Source of the DNA: Podarcis raffonei
Taxonomy: Eukaryota > Chordata > Lepidosauria > Squamata > Lacertidae
Direction of reading: 5' to 3'
DNA: 64,000 nucleotides
NCBI RefSeq assembly: GCF_027172205.1
Contig: NC_070604.1
Coordinates: forward strand, 78,458,023-78,522,022
Shown: positions 1 to 13,339 of the stretch, piece after piece
How the letters are laid out: each line of letters starts with the position of its first letter
Position numbering within the stretch: the first letter of the stretch is position 1
The notes under the pieces: generated by a model
Told to the model about the DNA's origin: nothing
The model's input: only the letters and a program-made list of their open reading frames with translations
Database searches by the model: none
Translations under genes and position numbers: made by a program

Positions 1-1640
1 AATAATTGTGTTGCTACTGATGCAGTAGACGATGGCCGATGACACAAGCCATGGTGGTCAGATAGCTGGGGAAAGGCTCTAAATCCTCAAAATGACAGAT
101 AACACAATAATATATTTGAACAAATTCACATTATTTGCATAAAATAAAAACAAATTCCAGATACTGATAATAAAGTAAACATGAGTAAAGTGAATTCGAC
201 TGGAGCTAGGAGAATATAACTCATTAAATCGTTCGTTGCTAGATTACTGCTTTTGACCCCCATTTTAACTGAAATCACAATAAGTTGCACACATTTAGTC
301 AGGAAGTAGCTGGAACTTTGAACTCTGCCATCTGGAGAGTAGAATCTGTGTTTTCATAGCCTCAAGTTACAGGTTAACCTTGCCAAATTGGGTTATTTGC
401 GTAGATAGCTGGGCGCTCGCTCTCAGCGATTTTTGTAGACTTTGTCACTGGGAGGATTTCTGTGGAGTAGTAAAGCCAGGATGTTTGGGGAGGGGATGGA
501 AGCAAGGAAGGGGAAGGGAAATGTCAAGGCAGTTTCAGCTCATCTAAAATTATCCATTTTACTTCGCGAGAAGAGGTTGCAACATCGGCTGGAAATTTTG
601 CTTCACACTGCAAGTCAGCACTGACAGGGAAGCAAAAAATTAAAAAAAATAAAAACCACCCTCCAAGCTTAACGGTGAAGATCAAGCCAGAGCATGCTCA
701 GCAGACCAGGCTGAGCACGTGATGACAACACAATCCTGTTCCATCTGTTGATGTATTCCTGGGGGCCCCTGGGCACTTTTCCATCCAGCCTTGCAAGCAG
801 CTGGATCAATTTACTCTTGCCTACAGTGCACTGCACAGGCACGGCCTGAATAATTACTCATGGAAATCCCCCTTCTGTTTCAGACCTTTGAAGAAGGAAT
901 CAAGTAGCTTTCAAGCTCCTGGCAATTAATAGCCTCTTTGGTTGAAGGGAGAGCAGCACAAACATGAAATTTCAAGCACCTCCCATGGAATTTTAGCATA
1001 CTGGAGGGACTGGGAGACCAAGACACAGAGTAATGTGAACACAGTGCAGCGTGGGCTTCATTGACGTCAATAGGTCACCCTTCCTCTTGTCTCTCCCATC
1101 AACCAGAGGCTCTGAGAGCATGGTTTAGTCAGTGACAGGCTATGCCTCAGACACTTAAGAGGCCCTCTACTTCTCCAATAACACAGCTACTGTTTACTTT
1201 GCCATAATGTGAGTTAGACACACACACACACACAATGTGAGTCATTTTGAATGGGAGAGGGTGGAAATCATCTGGAAACAGGACCTTTGGAACCAACTGA
1301 ACACATTTCTCCCAACTGGTATGATTAACTGCTGTGACTAAGGAAACCATTTCCCTGTGGTTAAGAACACATCCGCATTCTCAGATTTAGCTAGAAACAG
1401 TTGGCTTGCAGGTGACGCCTCCCTCACTATTTCTACTCTGGCATAAGGATGAGGTTCTCTTAGCCTGCTAGAGAGATCATTGGTTTCCTCTGGTGACGGC
1501 AACCTTGTGTAGAAGCTTATGCTGCCATTTTAAACCCCAAACCAGGGCTCCTGGAAGTCAGGATTGGGTGGAAGCGGCCCTCTGCTGGCAGAGGGTGTTC
1601 TGATGCTGTGGAGGCCCCCAACCCAAACATGGGCAGTTGG
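1..1640. other. Intergenic, no gene seen
   Basis: Complex, non-repetitive sequence apart from a short (AC)n at 1218-1234. Short open frames here have no recognisable protein features. A CTCF-like motif lies at 1576-1588. Confidence 0.7.
1576..1588. promoter_or_regulatory. CTCF-like motif
   Basis: GGCCCTCTGCTGG matches 12 of 13 positions of the degenerate CTCF core YGCCMYCTRSTGG. Binding is not shown by the sequence alone. Confidence 0.35.
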
Positions 1641-1643
1641 AAA

Positions 1644-1700
1644 TTATTATTTATTTATTTATTTATTTATTTATACCACGCCCATCTGGCTGGGAAAGCA
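1644..1700 (-). repeat. LINE 3' end (L2/CR1-like) with (TTTA)n tail
   Basis: A (TTTA)n tract at 1647-1674 runs into ATACCACGCCCATCTGGCTG, the reverse complement of the 'CCAGCCAGATGGGCG..GTATAAATA' 3' terminus also seen at about 32,550 on the plus strand. This marks a minus-strand LINE insertion; how far it reaches to the right is unclear. A (CA)n array follows at 1829-1849. Confidence 0.55.
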
Positions 1701-2227
1701 ACTTGTTCCCACCTTTGGTAGCTAGCACAATGCCCCCAAATGGAACATTAATAAGAGCAGGGCCTTGCTGGATCCAAAACCTGACCATTGCCAGATGGGC
1801 GACCCAATCCAGAGTTGGTGCAGCAAAACACACACACACACACACACACGTGTCTTCTGTCCTGCCTGGCAGGAGCCAGCAGGACTGTGGACACAGTGGA
1901 GAAACTGCTGTTTCCCACCTCCCCAGGCTCAGTTACACCTCCCCAGCCCCTGCTATAATTGCTCTGATCATCGGTATGGGATACTGGATCCAACGAACTA
2001 TAGAGCTAGTCCCAGGAGTCCAATAGATCGTTACACTTGTTGTTTTCCCCAAGCAGCATGGCAAGCTGCATTTGAAACTGAGATACATTTTAAAAACATT
2101 TTGTAAGATACAGCATGGGGATCTGCCCTTCAAAACTAAAAGGTCAAAAATTCCACTGGGCTTGTGCAAGTCTGTAGGCAAGCCTCAAAGCTCTTTACCT
2201 ACTGGTCAATGAGGAAAGCTGCAAAGG

Positions 2228-2320
2228 TTAAGTGTGCAATCCTGTGCACGTCAGCTGAGAAGTAAGTCCTATTGAGATAAATGGGACTTACTCCATGGCA
2301 AGATTCCACTCTAAGTGTAT
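2228..2320. repeat. Short dispersed palindromic repeat ('AAGTCC..GGACTT' family)
   Basis: Contains GAAGTAAGTCCTATTGAG followed by its rough inverse ATGGGACTTACT. At least eight related copies occur across this window. Class unassigned. Confidence 0.5.
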
Positions 2321-2399
2321 TTCTAGTGCAATGTTTGTACCGCTTATTTTTCAATATATCATTAAGATGATGTCTATAATTCATCATGTGCCATAATGC

Positions 2400-3646
2400 C
2401 CCTGCAGAAAATAATTGCATTTACAATAATGTACAGAATATGAGAGTTATATAGCATGGCATTTAGGAGATAAATGGAAGTCCTGCACAGCAAAATTATA
2501 ATCCAAATAAAGTATTATATTTAAGTGGACATGCATCAACAATTCTGCAGTCTGAGCCAGGGATTTCTAAATCTCTCAGAGACAAGATAAAGAGGGTTAG
2601 CTCATCCTCCTGATACCTCTGGTCATCCATCAGCTCAGCCTGCCCAGATATTTTGCCAGGTCTGGAGAAGGCTATATTGCAATTCCTTGGCAATGGTAGG
2701 ATGCATTTCTTCAGCAACTTCAAGGTCAGCTTGGAAGAAGAATAGGAATGAAGTAATGTTATTGGTTCTGTAGGTCACATATATGTGAGGAGGAAGAAGA
2801 CTGCATCAACCTCAGGGGATACAAAGACAGCCCCCACCCTGACCACATGCAGGCATAGAGAGAGCCATAAAGACACAAATAGCTTAGCCCTGAACACCTC
2901 TAAGGCACAGGGACTCCTTCTGCTACATATCGTAGGGCCAGTTTCAGCAACAGCAGTAATAAGAGAGGCCTGGGAAGAGGATATTTACAACAACCACAGT
3001 GCCTCTCAGTTGCTGACTCTGTATTTTTTGTACGTTTGTTGACATGTTCTGGAAATGAATTGTTATTTGAATGATTTTGAAATGTGATGCTGTGTTTTGA
3101 TTTATTTTTTTTTTAGCGTTCCTGCAAGTTGGTGTTATTATGAGCCCCTTTGGGCATGTCAAGACTTGAGCCAGCATACCATCAATGGATGCGGCCAGAG
3201 CCAACAGTGGGGAGGGTCACCTCTTTCCCCCCTCCTCTTGTTTCTGCCACCCCTTTCACCTTCTTTGCCATCCAAATGAAATTAGGCTGAGGACTTAACC
3301 ACCCCACCTTCCACAAAGTTCACTTACATACCCAGAAAAGCATCTACACTACGTGTGGCAAGCATGTGGTCACTTTAAGCCTCATACAGTTATGAGGCAG
3401 CCCTTCCCAGGAGGTTCTAGGTAGAAAAGCCTTGCTGATCTCCCTCCCCTTCCTTCCTCAGTGTATTGTTTGCGATGACTTCATGGTGGTGGGTGCTCTT
3501 CCAATTACTTCAGTGCTGACTGATGATGCTGAATGCCTGAGGGATGCCTCTTATTTTTTTACTGAGGGCGGGGTGAGGGGTGGGCTTTGCTTTCTCAAGC
3601 CTTTCATCCTTGGACTTGAAAGCATACCACATGTGCCATGATGTTG

Positions 3647-3693
<47 letters not shown>

Positions 3694-4880
3694 TCCTGCA
3701 TGCTTCTGCATCTAAAATGAGAGCAAATCATTAACAGTTAAGCTGTCTGTGTTTCATTTCTGCAGCTATCGCAGTGATGTACAGTCATTGCGTGCTTCCC
3801 TGGTTTGTGAATTATTACCGCCATCATTGTCAGCGTTTACTCTGTCAGCCTTCATAAAAAGTTCCTAAGATGGAATCTTTTGCGACCAAACAAAGGTCAG
3901 AGTTTTGCCTGCGATAAATCATCAAGAGCCAGCAAGGAGGGAAATTCAGCTGACAAGAGTCATCTGATCTGTGCAGCTGTGTACCAAATTTGAACTAGCC
4001 CCCCCCTTCCTTGTATCTCTTTCAAGTTAAGCATGAAGCCCAGACATCTGTTAGTTCCTAAGTTACAGTGCACTTGCATCAGTGGACAGACCCTGCCCTG
4101 CTGAGCTTAGATTGTTTTCCAAAATTTGTGTCAACTTCAAACCTAATTAAACTCAACTGAATCACTAAGAGCAGCTGGAAGCTTTGCTGCAAAGACTAAA
4201 ATGTAATTTCAACTACTACTCCCTTATGCACAAGGTTGTGTGTACTCTAAAAAATGAAAAACCTGTGCCTGCATAACCCTGATTTTGTGCCAAGGATTTA
4301 AATTTTGGATCCAGTACTACAATATGCTTCCCCCTTGCCAACCCCCAACCCCCCAGTGCTTGAGCAGAATTGTTCGATACATACATTCCAGCAAATCTGT
4401 CACTGGGCTCTCTGAGGCTGCATCTAGACATGCTGCCTTTCTTTCTGTTTCTAAGATCGGACACTGATATGTGTGTAAGGGAAGCATCACAATTCATGCA
4501 AGCTGCCAATGATCTAGTTATTAGTACTCTGCTCCTTGCTTTTTGTGCATGTTAGAAGGATAATTAGGTACAATTCCCCCACACCCACAATCAATCTGGG
4601 AAGCAGACTTAAGTTGTTCCTTTTCCCAACCATTGTCCTAGCTTTCTTCCATTGCTACTGCACTCCTTTAAAATTGTTGGTGCGGAATTTATGCCATTGC
4701 AGATATCCAACGTTTTTACCCATAATTTTGTGGCCAGTCAATGGATAAATTTTATCAGAAGCTGAACCTGGTTACTTTGTGATCCTAGAACATGGCTACT
4801 GCCCACCCTTTCCTCATCACACTGGAGCAGATTTATTTGGTGTGTGTGAATAGCATTATTTCTGTAACACCTTTGTACTT
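2400..4880. other. Intergenic, mostly unique
   Basis: No gene recognised. A (CT)n array occupies 3648-3689. The block 3740-3925 is complex sequence without repeat character and could be a conserved non-coding element. Confidence 0.6.
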
Positions 4881-4884
4881 GTAT

Positions 4885-5062
4885 TTCCTAGGACCATAGG
4901 AATCTGTTTTATACCAAGTCAGACCGTTGGTCCAACTAGAACCATTGTCTGCACAGACTGCCAGCATTTCTGCAGGTTTTCAGAGAGGGGCGTCTTCCAG
5001 CCAAACCAGCGACCTTCCTCATGTAAGGCAAATGCTTTGCCACTCACTTCTTCAAGACTAGA
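4885..5062 (-). repeat. tRNA-derived SINE, degraded
   Basis: Read on the minus strand, the right end has a tRNA-like head (TGGCAAAGCATTTGCCTTAC with A-box character). The left part carries the body 'CCAACGGTCTGACTTGGTAT', well known from squamate SINEs. Heavily diverged, so old. Confidence 0.55.
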
Positions 5063-5980
5063 AGACTATAAACTAGTTTTAGCACGCATCATGTTATGGC
5101 TGATTTAACTGGGCTTAATATTACTTTATATTCTTTCCTTTCACTTCTCCCTTGAGCCTTCATACAAAATGTTTGTCATAAAGAAAGAAAGAAATGTGCT
5201 CATGCCCTCACCCACCCACCCAAAAAAACCCTTTGGGACTCTTTGACATATTAATACTTCCTCTTTTCATGCATCTGATTTAATGTGCAGAGGGGGAACT
5301 TGTACAACAGTGTGCAATGTTCCTCTAAGTGGAGTTTGCACATATCAGCACAGGAGTGATGAGCAAGTGAAACTTTCAAATGTTACAGCAGAATCACAAA
5401 AAGAGGAAATTTGGGAGCCAGTAAATACGACTCAAGTTGTGCCACTTTGATGAAGGGTTATCTGCAATTTATCACAATGCAAAAATGTATTTGGCCATTG
5501 TGGAAACTCTCCCCTTGCCTTTCACCCCACTCAGCTAGTTAGTTCCCACTATTTTATTCACAAGTATGTGTCACACACAACAACACAGTCCCATGAGCTC
5601 CATTTTACTGGGGCTTTGTGCCAACAGTGACTCATTAGGAAATACTGCATTGCTGAAACCCTGGGACCACTTCCGGCAACATTTCATTGCAAGTCTCACA
5701 TTTAAGACTCACCTAACTAGCAATTATGTCTAGCTGATGCCCCACTCCACCCTTCACAAGCCATGCAACCTTACTCTGTCATCCATCTCCATTTAGCCTC
5801 TGCTGACTTATTTTGAATTTCTCTGCAGAGGATATGATGTCCTTTTCAAAGCCCGCTGAATCATCGTTTCACTGTGTGTCTACATGGCCATCCAATGAAC
5901 CAGGAAACTATGGCATGCCAAATTTAGAATCAACATGTTACAAAGCCGTCCACTCCTAAGTGGGTGTTCAGTGCAGGCCA

Positions 5981-6094
5981 GTGTTTTTCAACCTTGGGTT
6001 CCTAGGTGTTGCTGGACTACAGTTCCCATCAACGCCTAGCCCATGGTCAGGGATGATGTGGGTTGCAGTCCAACAACATCTGGGGACCCAAGAA
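5981..6094. mobile_element. Palindromic hAT-type MITE
   Basis: The ends CAGTGTTTTTCAACCTTGGG and CCCAAGAACACTG are inverted copies of hAT-style termini. The centre is also palindromic (GGACTACAGTTCCCATCA against GGTTGCAGTCCAACAAC). It is non-coding, and the flanking 8-mers match only partly. Confidence 0.55.
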
Positions 6095-6099
6095 CACTG

Positions 6100-8330
6100 G
6101 TGGAGACTCGGGTTCATCCAGGTCACAAGCAAAATCAGGCAGGAACACAAACTTACAGAGTACCAGCAACGTAAGACAAATCCCAAACAAAACTTTTTTT
6201 TTGCACAGTTGGCATTGATGTTACACCACCGAAGCTCTGGAGAAAGCATGCAATCCACTTTCCTCTCACACCAGCATTTTTTGTATGCAGGTTGCAATCC
6301 AGCAAGCAACATTCATGCACATAAGGAGCCTTCAAAGATGTGGGTGCAGATGTGCATCTGGGAGCACATCGCCATCTGCACTGAATTGCTCATCAAGCCC
6401 CACTGAACTGGCTGACGGGATCCTTTGCTGTGAATTGAAATGTGTGGCCCATCCAGAGCCACCAGCTGTTATGCATGAATACTGTACAAGGGTGACAACT
6501 TGAATAAAATATGGGGAGGCAGGTAAGCCTAGCCCCTCATAATCAATACAAGACACAGCGCGCACACATGCAATTTGAATGGCAATGCCCATCAACGGGG
6601 GGCAGCACTCAAATACTTTATGAGGGGGTGAAGGGATCTCGGCCTCTAGGAGTTGGCTCCTTTGAAACTGTAGTCTTCATGCAATCCTTAGATCCCAGTC
6701 CTTCCTTGCATCCTGCGACTCGCTACCACCTTTCAGTTCATTTACAGCATTCTGACTTTGAGTTTTCTCATGGAAGCTGCTGATAAAAGAGCCACAAGTT
6801 TTCTGTTCTTGGTCTGAACACCTCCCATTTGCCATTTCCCGGCACAAATTCATCAGATGTATCAGACTCATATGAGCACATAAGAGCTACTGTGCGAAGT
6901 CAATGCTATTTAAGAATAACAATGCTATTTTAAAAGTCCAAGAGGAGGAAGTGCTAATGGACAGATTGCAGGTGAAAATAAGTTACACATGGGCTGTTGG
7001 GAACAAAGCGACCTTAGTTACAGGAGCGCAGGTCTGGAAACATGCCTTGTACATGTCAGCAACCGGGAGCAAAGGAATACATTTCAGATTAGATGTGTGT
7101 CTTCTTCTTGCTACCATTTTTCTAAGGGTTCATCCACACTTAACGTTTGTTCTGCCTAGAAAGCACAGGTCCAAGCCGTTTTCCGTTTGTCTCATGCTTT
7201 CTAAGCAAGCATGCAGGCGGTTTTGTGTTTGCCCTGCAGCTTTCCCTTGGAAAACACACTCCATACAAATGAATTGGGGGGAAATGGCTATCCACAGAAA
7301 ACCCAATTGCCACTTGCTCTGATTCAGTGGTGAACTGGGGTAAAGCGGAGGGGAAAATGGAGGTGTGAATGATTCCTAATCTTACCCTGGTAAAAGTCAT
7401 TTCCCTGCTGCAAAGGGCTATACTGCTTTGATCTTTCCAATATTTTTTCATTTGACTGTCTGCCCAGCTTTGTCCTTCCTTTCCCCTCCCCCCACAAGAA
7501 GTACAGGTTGGATTGACCAGTAAATCAAAATACAGTCTGTTTTTAAAGGTCAAGGTGCACAGCTTGCAACTGTCTTTCTTAGAACAAACAGAGGAGCTGC
7601 GTCATTGCCATGGCAATCACTGCCATCTCTGGGTGCAAACAGCTCAAATATAACTCTTATTAATATAAACATTCTAAGATTACTCTTCAGAAGGTTTCAA
7701 AGTAATGTGTTTCACATATTCCCCACTAAGACGAGATTTGGAGGTAGATTTTCCAAACCAATCTTCCATTCATCAGAGCAAATAATTATGCTTTTTTAAA
7801 TATACTGCTGAATTCTTCAGCTCACACTTGGGGCCATTTAGAACAAGATCAGCCATGAGTTTCAAAGGCAGAGCAAAATGCAAACTACTAACACACACTT
7901 ACATATACACACACGCATTCCAGTGGCTGACAAACACCCTGGCTTTGATAGAATGTCAATGAAACACTTTGAGCATTTCACAGCTGATGCTTATGAAAGC
8001 CAACCCCTAACGCCACTAGCAGATTAAAGAAACCATGTTTTCCATCAGCACTGTTAGTTCATTTTCTTTCAAGGGCCTTTTTATATCTGGGCGACTGTTG
8101 TTGTTTTCAAACTTAAGTAGTTTTAAGATTATAAATTGCCTGCCTTTAGTATAAACAGGGACTTTTTTTCAACTGGAGCTCAGTTCTGGCACCTCTGAGG
8201 TGGGTGCAATTGCCATTGTAAGAGAACAAAGGAGAGGTGAGCTCCTGTACCTCCTTTTCTAGAAAAAAAAGTAGCACTGGGTATAAGCGTATAGAAAAGA
8301 AAGACAAATTCCAGTTGGATTAGTAGGAAG
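6100..8330. other. Intergenic, no feature supported
   Basis: Mixed unique sequence with no recognisable repeat terminus and no coding exon. The open frames of up to 139 codons show no domain, signal peptide or splice context. Confidence 0.6.
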
Positions 8331-8339
8331 GTGAGTATA

Positions 8340-8632
8340 GAGAAAGGTTGTTTTCTGCTGCTCCAGAGAAGCGGACACAGAGCAATGGATCCAAACTACA
8401 AGAAAGAAGATTCCACCTAAACATTAGGAAGAACTTCCTGACGGTAAGAGCTGTTCGACAGTGGAATTTGCTGCCAAGGAGTGTGGTGGAGTCTCCTTCT
8501 TTGGAGGTCTTTAAGCAGAGGCTTGACAACCATATGTCAGGAGTGCTCTGATGGTGTTTCCTGCTTGGCAGGGGGTTGGACTCGATGGCCCTTGTGGTCT
8601 CTTCCAACTCTATGATTCTATGATCTTGAAAT
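8340..8632 (+). mobile_element. CR1 LINE 3' end
   Basis: The segment translates in part to the typical CR1 C-terminus (RRFHLNIRKNFLTVRAVRQW, then NLLPRSVVESPSLEVFKQRL) and ends with the CR1 hallmark terminal repeat ATTCTATGAT. It is 5' truncated, as most CR1 copies are. Confidence 0.85.
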
Positions 8633-9439
8633 GGCTGAAGTCACAGCACGCATTGAGAGTGTACTGCTGGAATCTGGTGGCTTGTTCAAAAGCTTTGGCA
8701 TTTAGCAAAGAAAAATGTTAGCACCAGAAGCATGAAAACATGCACATCCGCTATGAGCTGAATGCCCAACAATCCCTGGGGATCTTGGGTAGAGCTTCTG
8801 CTGTAGTCAGGTGGGGATGAAGGCTTTCCATCATGCCACACTGCTTGCTGTTCAGCTACATCACCTTGTAAAAAACTTCATCACTAAATTACTTCAGGCC
8901 TTGTATGCTAGCATAAAACTAACACCTCTTGCATCACTTCCTTTTTCTCCCTCCATGGCTGGGAGGTGAGACTTTCACGTTTGTGATCACCCTTGAAAGT
9001 GCAAAATCTGATAGCTCTATACTAGTGTTCATCACCCGAAGAATCTCATCTTTAACATAAAATTTAAAATGGAAATCTCTTGTTCAGTCCTTTACACTTA
9101 TGGAGGAATGCTAGAAAAAGTAGGACAATGCCTGATGAACTCTCAGAAGGCAGTGGGGGACTTCCAGCAGTTAGAAAATGTAAGCTTTCATATTCTGATA
9201 GTTCCTTCTTTCTCTCCTTGACTCAGTCATTCAGATTGGCTGATTCAAACCCCTGCAGATCTGTCTGATTTCTATTCTACATTCTGATCAGGGAATTTCG
9301 AGTCTGGGACCCAGACTCACCAGCTCTACTGAAGAGGCTCCACATGAGGCAGGAGGAACATTGCCCAGCTGTGAGGCGTGAAGGCTGCTCCCTGCAAGGC
9401 CCTTTCCACCTGACCTAGGGGGCAGGGCCCACACTCGCC

Positions 9440-9672
9440 CAGCCCTATTATGTTAAATGTGTATTCTGTAGTTGACCTCCTTTGTAATGTTTTATTTTGA
9501 AATCTTTAAGATAATATTTTAGTTTTCTGTTATGTTGCTTTTAGTGTATACTCTATATTTGACTTTCTTCGAATTATTTTATTTATGTTTTATTGTTTTA
9601 ATATGCTGTAAACCGCTTAGAGATTTTTCTTTAAAATATAAAGCTGTATAGAAATTAATAAAATAAAAATAA
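9440..9672 (+). mobile_element. LINE 3' untranslated tail
   Basis: AT-rich tail ending TGTAAACCGCTTAGAGATTT and an (AAAATA)n-like end. The same tail family forms both arms of the inverted repeat at 47.6-48.0 kb. Family probably in the L2/CR1 group; not resolved. Confidence 0.55.
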
Positions 9673-10737
9673 AATATGCACAATCATAAGCCATATCAAT
9701 CGTGAAATATGAAAGACATGCCCTCTTCCCAGTTTATCTATTAATATAAATTGTCCTTTTCTCCCTATACATACACCTTAGATTTGTAATTAAGACAAGC
9801 CAAACAAAAACGGATAGAAAACATTTACAAGAATTGATAGGCCAGAGGTTGCCAACCTTTTAGGACTAGTGAGAGCTTCCATTCTTGAAGCTCTCTCTCT
9901 CTTGCAAAATGCTTTCCTCCTTCATATGAATACCAAGTCAAAATGTGCTATGCAGAGTGACTATTCCTGCAAGGATACTTGAACCTTCTTTCTGGGCAGG
10001 AGGACACATTGGTTTCCCATCCAGGCCTTCTATTAACTGGCTATGGTGCTGGAAAGTCCATCTTTCCTTCGCTACCAGGCAAAATGTCCCCACTCTTTTT
10101 TAGGTGGCTGATCTGCTTGCTACCAGGTGATTCCAAGCTCCTGTCTGAGTCCTGGAAGTTCTGAATACAGCCGCCTGTTGTTTTCCCCATATCTGCTACA
10201 CAGAGGGCTCGTGTGGCAAGAGGCATTGTGGTGTCTCCCTGGCTGCTTTGTGATGTATGTGAAAGAGGTGCATACCAGGCATGCTGTATTGATTGGTGTC
10301 TTTCACAGTGCATGGGTATTGAGGGGGTGTTGATACGGAATGGTGAGTGGCAGCCAAGTTGCCATGGACTCTGTAGGAGTGTCAGTGTTGCTACATTATT
10401 TCTTGTCTTACTGGTATTGCTTTGCTTTCCATTTTGCTGCCAGAAGCGCATAGGACTGTAACTTCCATTATGCTGAGGTAGCAGTAGCATTAACTCTACT
10501 GTAGGAAGATGACTCTGTCCATCAGGAGGCAAATGTCTGGGATTTGCTCCCTTTTCCAAAACATGCCTTTGATGTTTCTAATTGGCATCAAGTGACTGTC
10601 AGAATGGAGCTTTGATCAATTAATATGGAGTACAAGGGTGTTATTTTGCACATATGACAGAAACATTTTGATGTAACAGTTCACATAATACAAGACTTCT
10701 TTTAAATCGAGTGATTCCATCTCTGGCTGCATACAGT

Positions 10738-10875
10738 CGCTGTGCCAAAGGAGGAAGCTTATCCATGGTTTGTTGTGCTCAGTGACACCCAGACTGGCAA
10801 ACCATGGTTTGCTAGTGATCAGCAAACCAGAATCAGAAAGTGTGGTCTGAAGCAAAATTGCAAATCATGGTTTAT
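10738..10875. repeat. Cluster of AAACCATGGTTT palindromes
   Basis: Three copies of a palindrome related to AAACCATGGTTT lie within about 110 bases (near 10,763, 10,798 and 10,862). Probably the remains of a short inverted-repeat element; class unknown. Confidence 0.35.
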
Positions 10876-12059
10876 GCTAACTATTGACATGACATCTCAA
10901 TTAACAGCCTGCTCTTTAACACATAGATGTCCTTAATTTTAGTCTAACACTAAATAAATAAGGTTCTTGCATTAAAAAAAGAAAAAGGCATTGTTGAACT
11001 AGTCATAATAAAACTATGTTATATATGTTTATATTTGCCAGATCTAAATAGGAAGAGTTAGCAAACAAAACCTCATTTTGTTGCTCATTTTTTATATGCT
11101 AACATACACACATTTTCTCACCTTTGCAGATTAAATTTAGCAGATGGAAGCAGAGAGCCTGCTTAATCCTTGTCCCAGCTAGTGCCGGTGCCCCTACCAG
11201 GCAATTTTAAATAGGTATTTTGTCCAGCCAGGCTCTGAAACCAAAATTGAGCCCAGCTAAGGGGGAAACAGCATTGGCAGGAGAGAACCAGCAGGCACCT
11301 CTTCCGCCTGCTAGTTCACATTCCCGTGATCCCTACAGACATAGAGCTACCATCACAAATTCCAATATGCAAGTTCCATGACCCCACCCCACTGCACCCA
11401 ACCAGATCAGTAAGTGCCAAGGGGGAGCCTTCAAACGTTACACACATTGCTTAAGCACCACCATGTGGAGGTTTTGTGCAGCACCATCAACAAGTTGTGG
11501 GGGAGGGGCGGTAATGAAAACTGGGCCTTAAGCTGATGAGTGAGAAAAGAAAATGGAAAGCTGGTGAGCAGCATTCTCTGACTAGCCTGAAACTGGCCCA
11601 GTGGCAATCTTATCAGCCTATTTCGTTCCACTCCAGAATTGACTGAGAGGCAAGGGGAGAGTGACATTTATTGCATAATCAATACTTCTTCCTGTAATAC
11701 TCAGGGATTTCCTTGAAGGCCTCCTGTGCAGATACTTAGAATTAACTCGATTACTTTTCAAGCTGAAAAAGGACTTGGCTTGCTTTCAGGTTCCAGCCCC
11801 CACCCCCCTGAAGCAGGCGTGGCTGTTCTTCCTGCAAGCACGATCAGTGAGGTAATGGCCTGTGGTACAGATGAAGTCTCAATGTGCAACCCATTGAGAC
11901 AATGCGAAAATGATCTTAAAGTGGTTAGTCATCTGTAACTTTTATGAGGAGATGCTCAGCTGCGTGTTACTGAGTGCTCTTTGATGCTGCCTTACGCTTC
12001 TGTGATAGGAGTGGAGCATTCTCCACCAAAGCAAGCGGAGCTGACTTACATCAACTGGC

Positions 12060-12175
12060 TGAAATGACCTATGCTTTGTATACTAGCTTTCCCCAAGCTG
12101 CTGGGGACTTCCAGATGTTTTGGACTACAACTCCCATCAGCCCCGGCTGCACACCTGGAGGACAAACGTGGAGCA
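12060..12175. repeat. Degraded ACTACAACTCCCAT-type MITE
   Basis: Has TCCAGATGTTTTGGACTACA followed by ACTCCCATCAGCCC, the body of the palindromic hAT MITE family seen intact at 61,154. Ends are eroded. Confidence 0.45.
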
Positions 12176-12879
12176 GAATCATAGAAGCCCTAGCTCACCC
12201 ATAAATACATTTAAAGCATATTGGGCATCCTTCACATTATAACTTTTGAAGCTTCCTGATTTTAAGAATTAAAAAGTAGTTAAAGGGGATATAAATATTA
12301 CCAGTTTAGATCACAGCTAGGTCACCTTTTTTTCAATTCCAATGAAGCTTGGTTTGTGGATAAACACTTGAAAACACAGTATTCCATAACAAATGACAAA
12401 ATAGATACAATATACGTATGGATTGTTGACACACACACACCTGCCCTTCTAATCTGTCAATCCAGATCAGACACGATCTAATCTGAACCCAGTTTGAATC
12501 CGGTTTATGATCTGGAAATTACAAATTTCCAGAAACCACGCTGGCTTGCACTGCAAAACCAAAATGGCCACAAATTCCTTGTAATTTCACACAGGGACAC
12601 AATATCTGGAGATACAGTTGCCACTATAAAGGGAAATAACCCATCCAAATTTCAGTTGGGTAATTCCTGGGGATTTCATGCTAAGCATTTTGCTCTTTCA
12701 AAAAAATTATTAAAAAAAGACTGAGTGCTTCGTTATGCCAATACTCATGCGCCTGTGCTCGCTCTATTCCATCAGTATTTTTTGAAGAAAAATAGGGCTT
12801 TTAAAATTTGGCTTGAGATACTAGACACAGGTAGCATGCAGATACTGGCAGGCAGCAGCATGAAGACATGCAATAGTTT

Positions 12880-13325
12880 GGGGACAGTCTGTCAGACTTT
12901 CTGAGAGGCTCTTTTCACTGCATATACCTCTAGGACCACCTCTCCCCATATGAACCAACCCTGTGATTGTCATCTGAGGCTCTTCTTTGTGTGCCTCTTC
13001 CGCTACAGGTCTGGAGGGTGGCAGCACGAGAATGGCGTTTTCTGCAGGGGCTCCTCGTCTGTGGAATGCTGTTTCCAGGGAGGTTCCCCTGGCAACTTTC
13101 ATTGCATATCTTTAGGAGCGAGGCAAAAACGTTTCTCCATAACCAGGCCTTTGGCCGATTAAAAATTATATGGCCTTTTAAATGTGTGTTTAGGAAAGGG
13201 GTTGTTGGTCTGATTTTGTTTTATTCAGTATTTTGTGGTTTCATTTTGTATTTTTATGTTGTAAACTGCCCAGTCGTCTTCAGATGAAGGGTGGTATACA
13301 AATTTAATAAATAGTAATAATAATA
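12880..13325 (+). mobile_element. LINE (L2/CR1 group) 3' end
   Basis: Contains the C-terminal end of a non-LTR reverse-transcriptase ORF (the GVWNAVSREVPL-type segment, here interrupted) and a 3' tail ending GTAAACTGCCCAGTC, then GGGTGGTATACAAATTTAAT and (AAT)n. 5' truncated and diverged. Confidence 0.6.
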
Positions 13326-13339
13326 TCAGCACAAATCTC

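Noticed and set aside
5960-6406. 148-codon plus-strand open frame
   Set aside because: It begins inside a palindromic hAT MITE and continues into unrelated unique DNA, with no protein signature.
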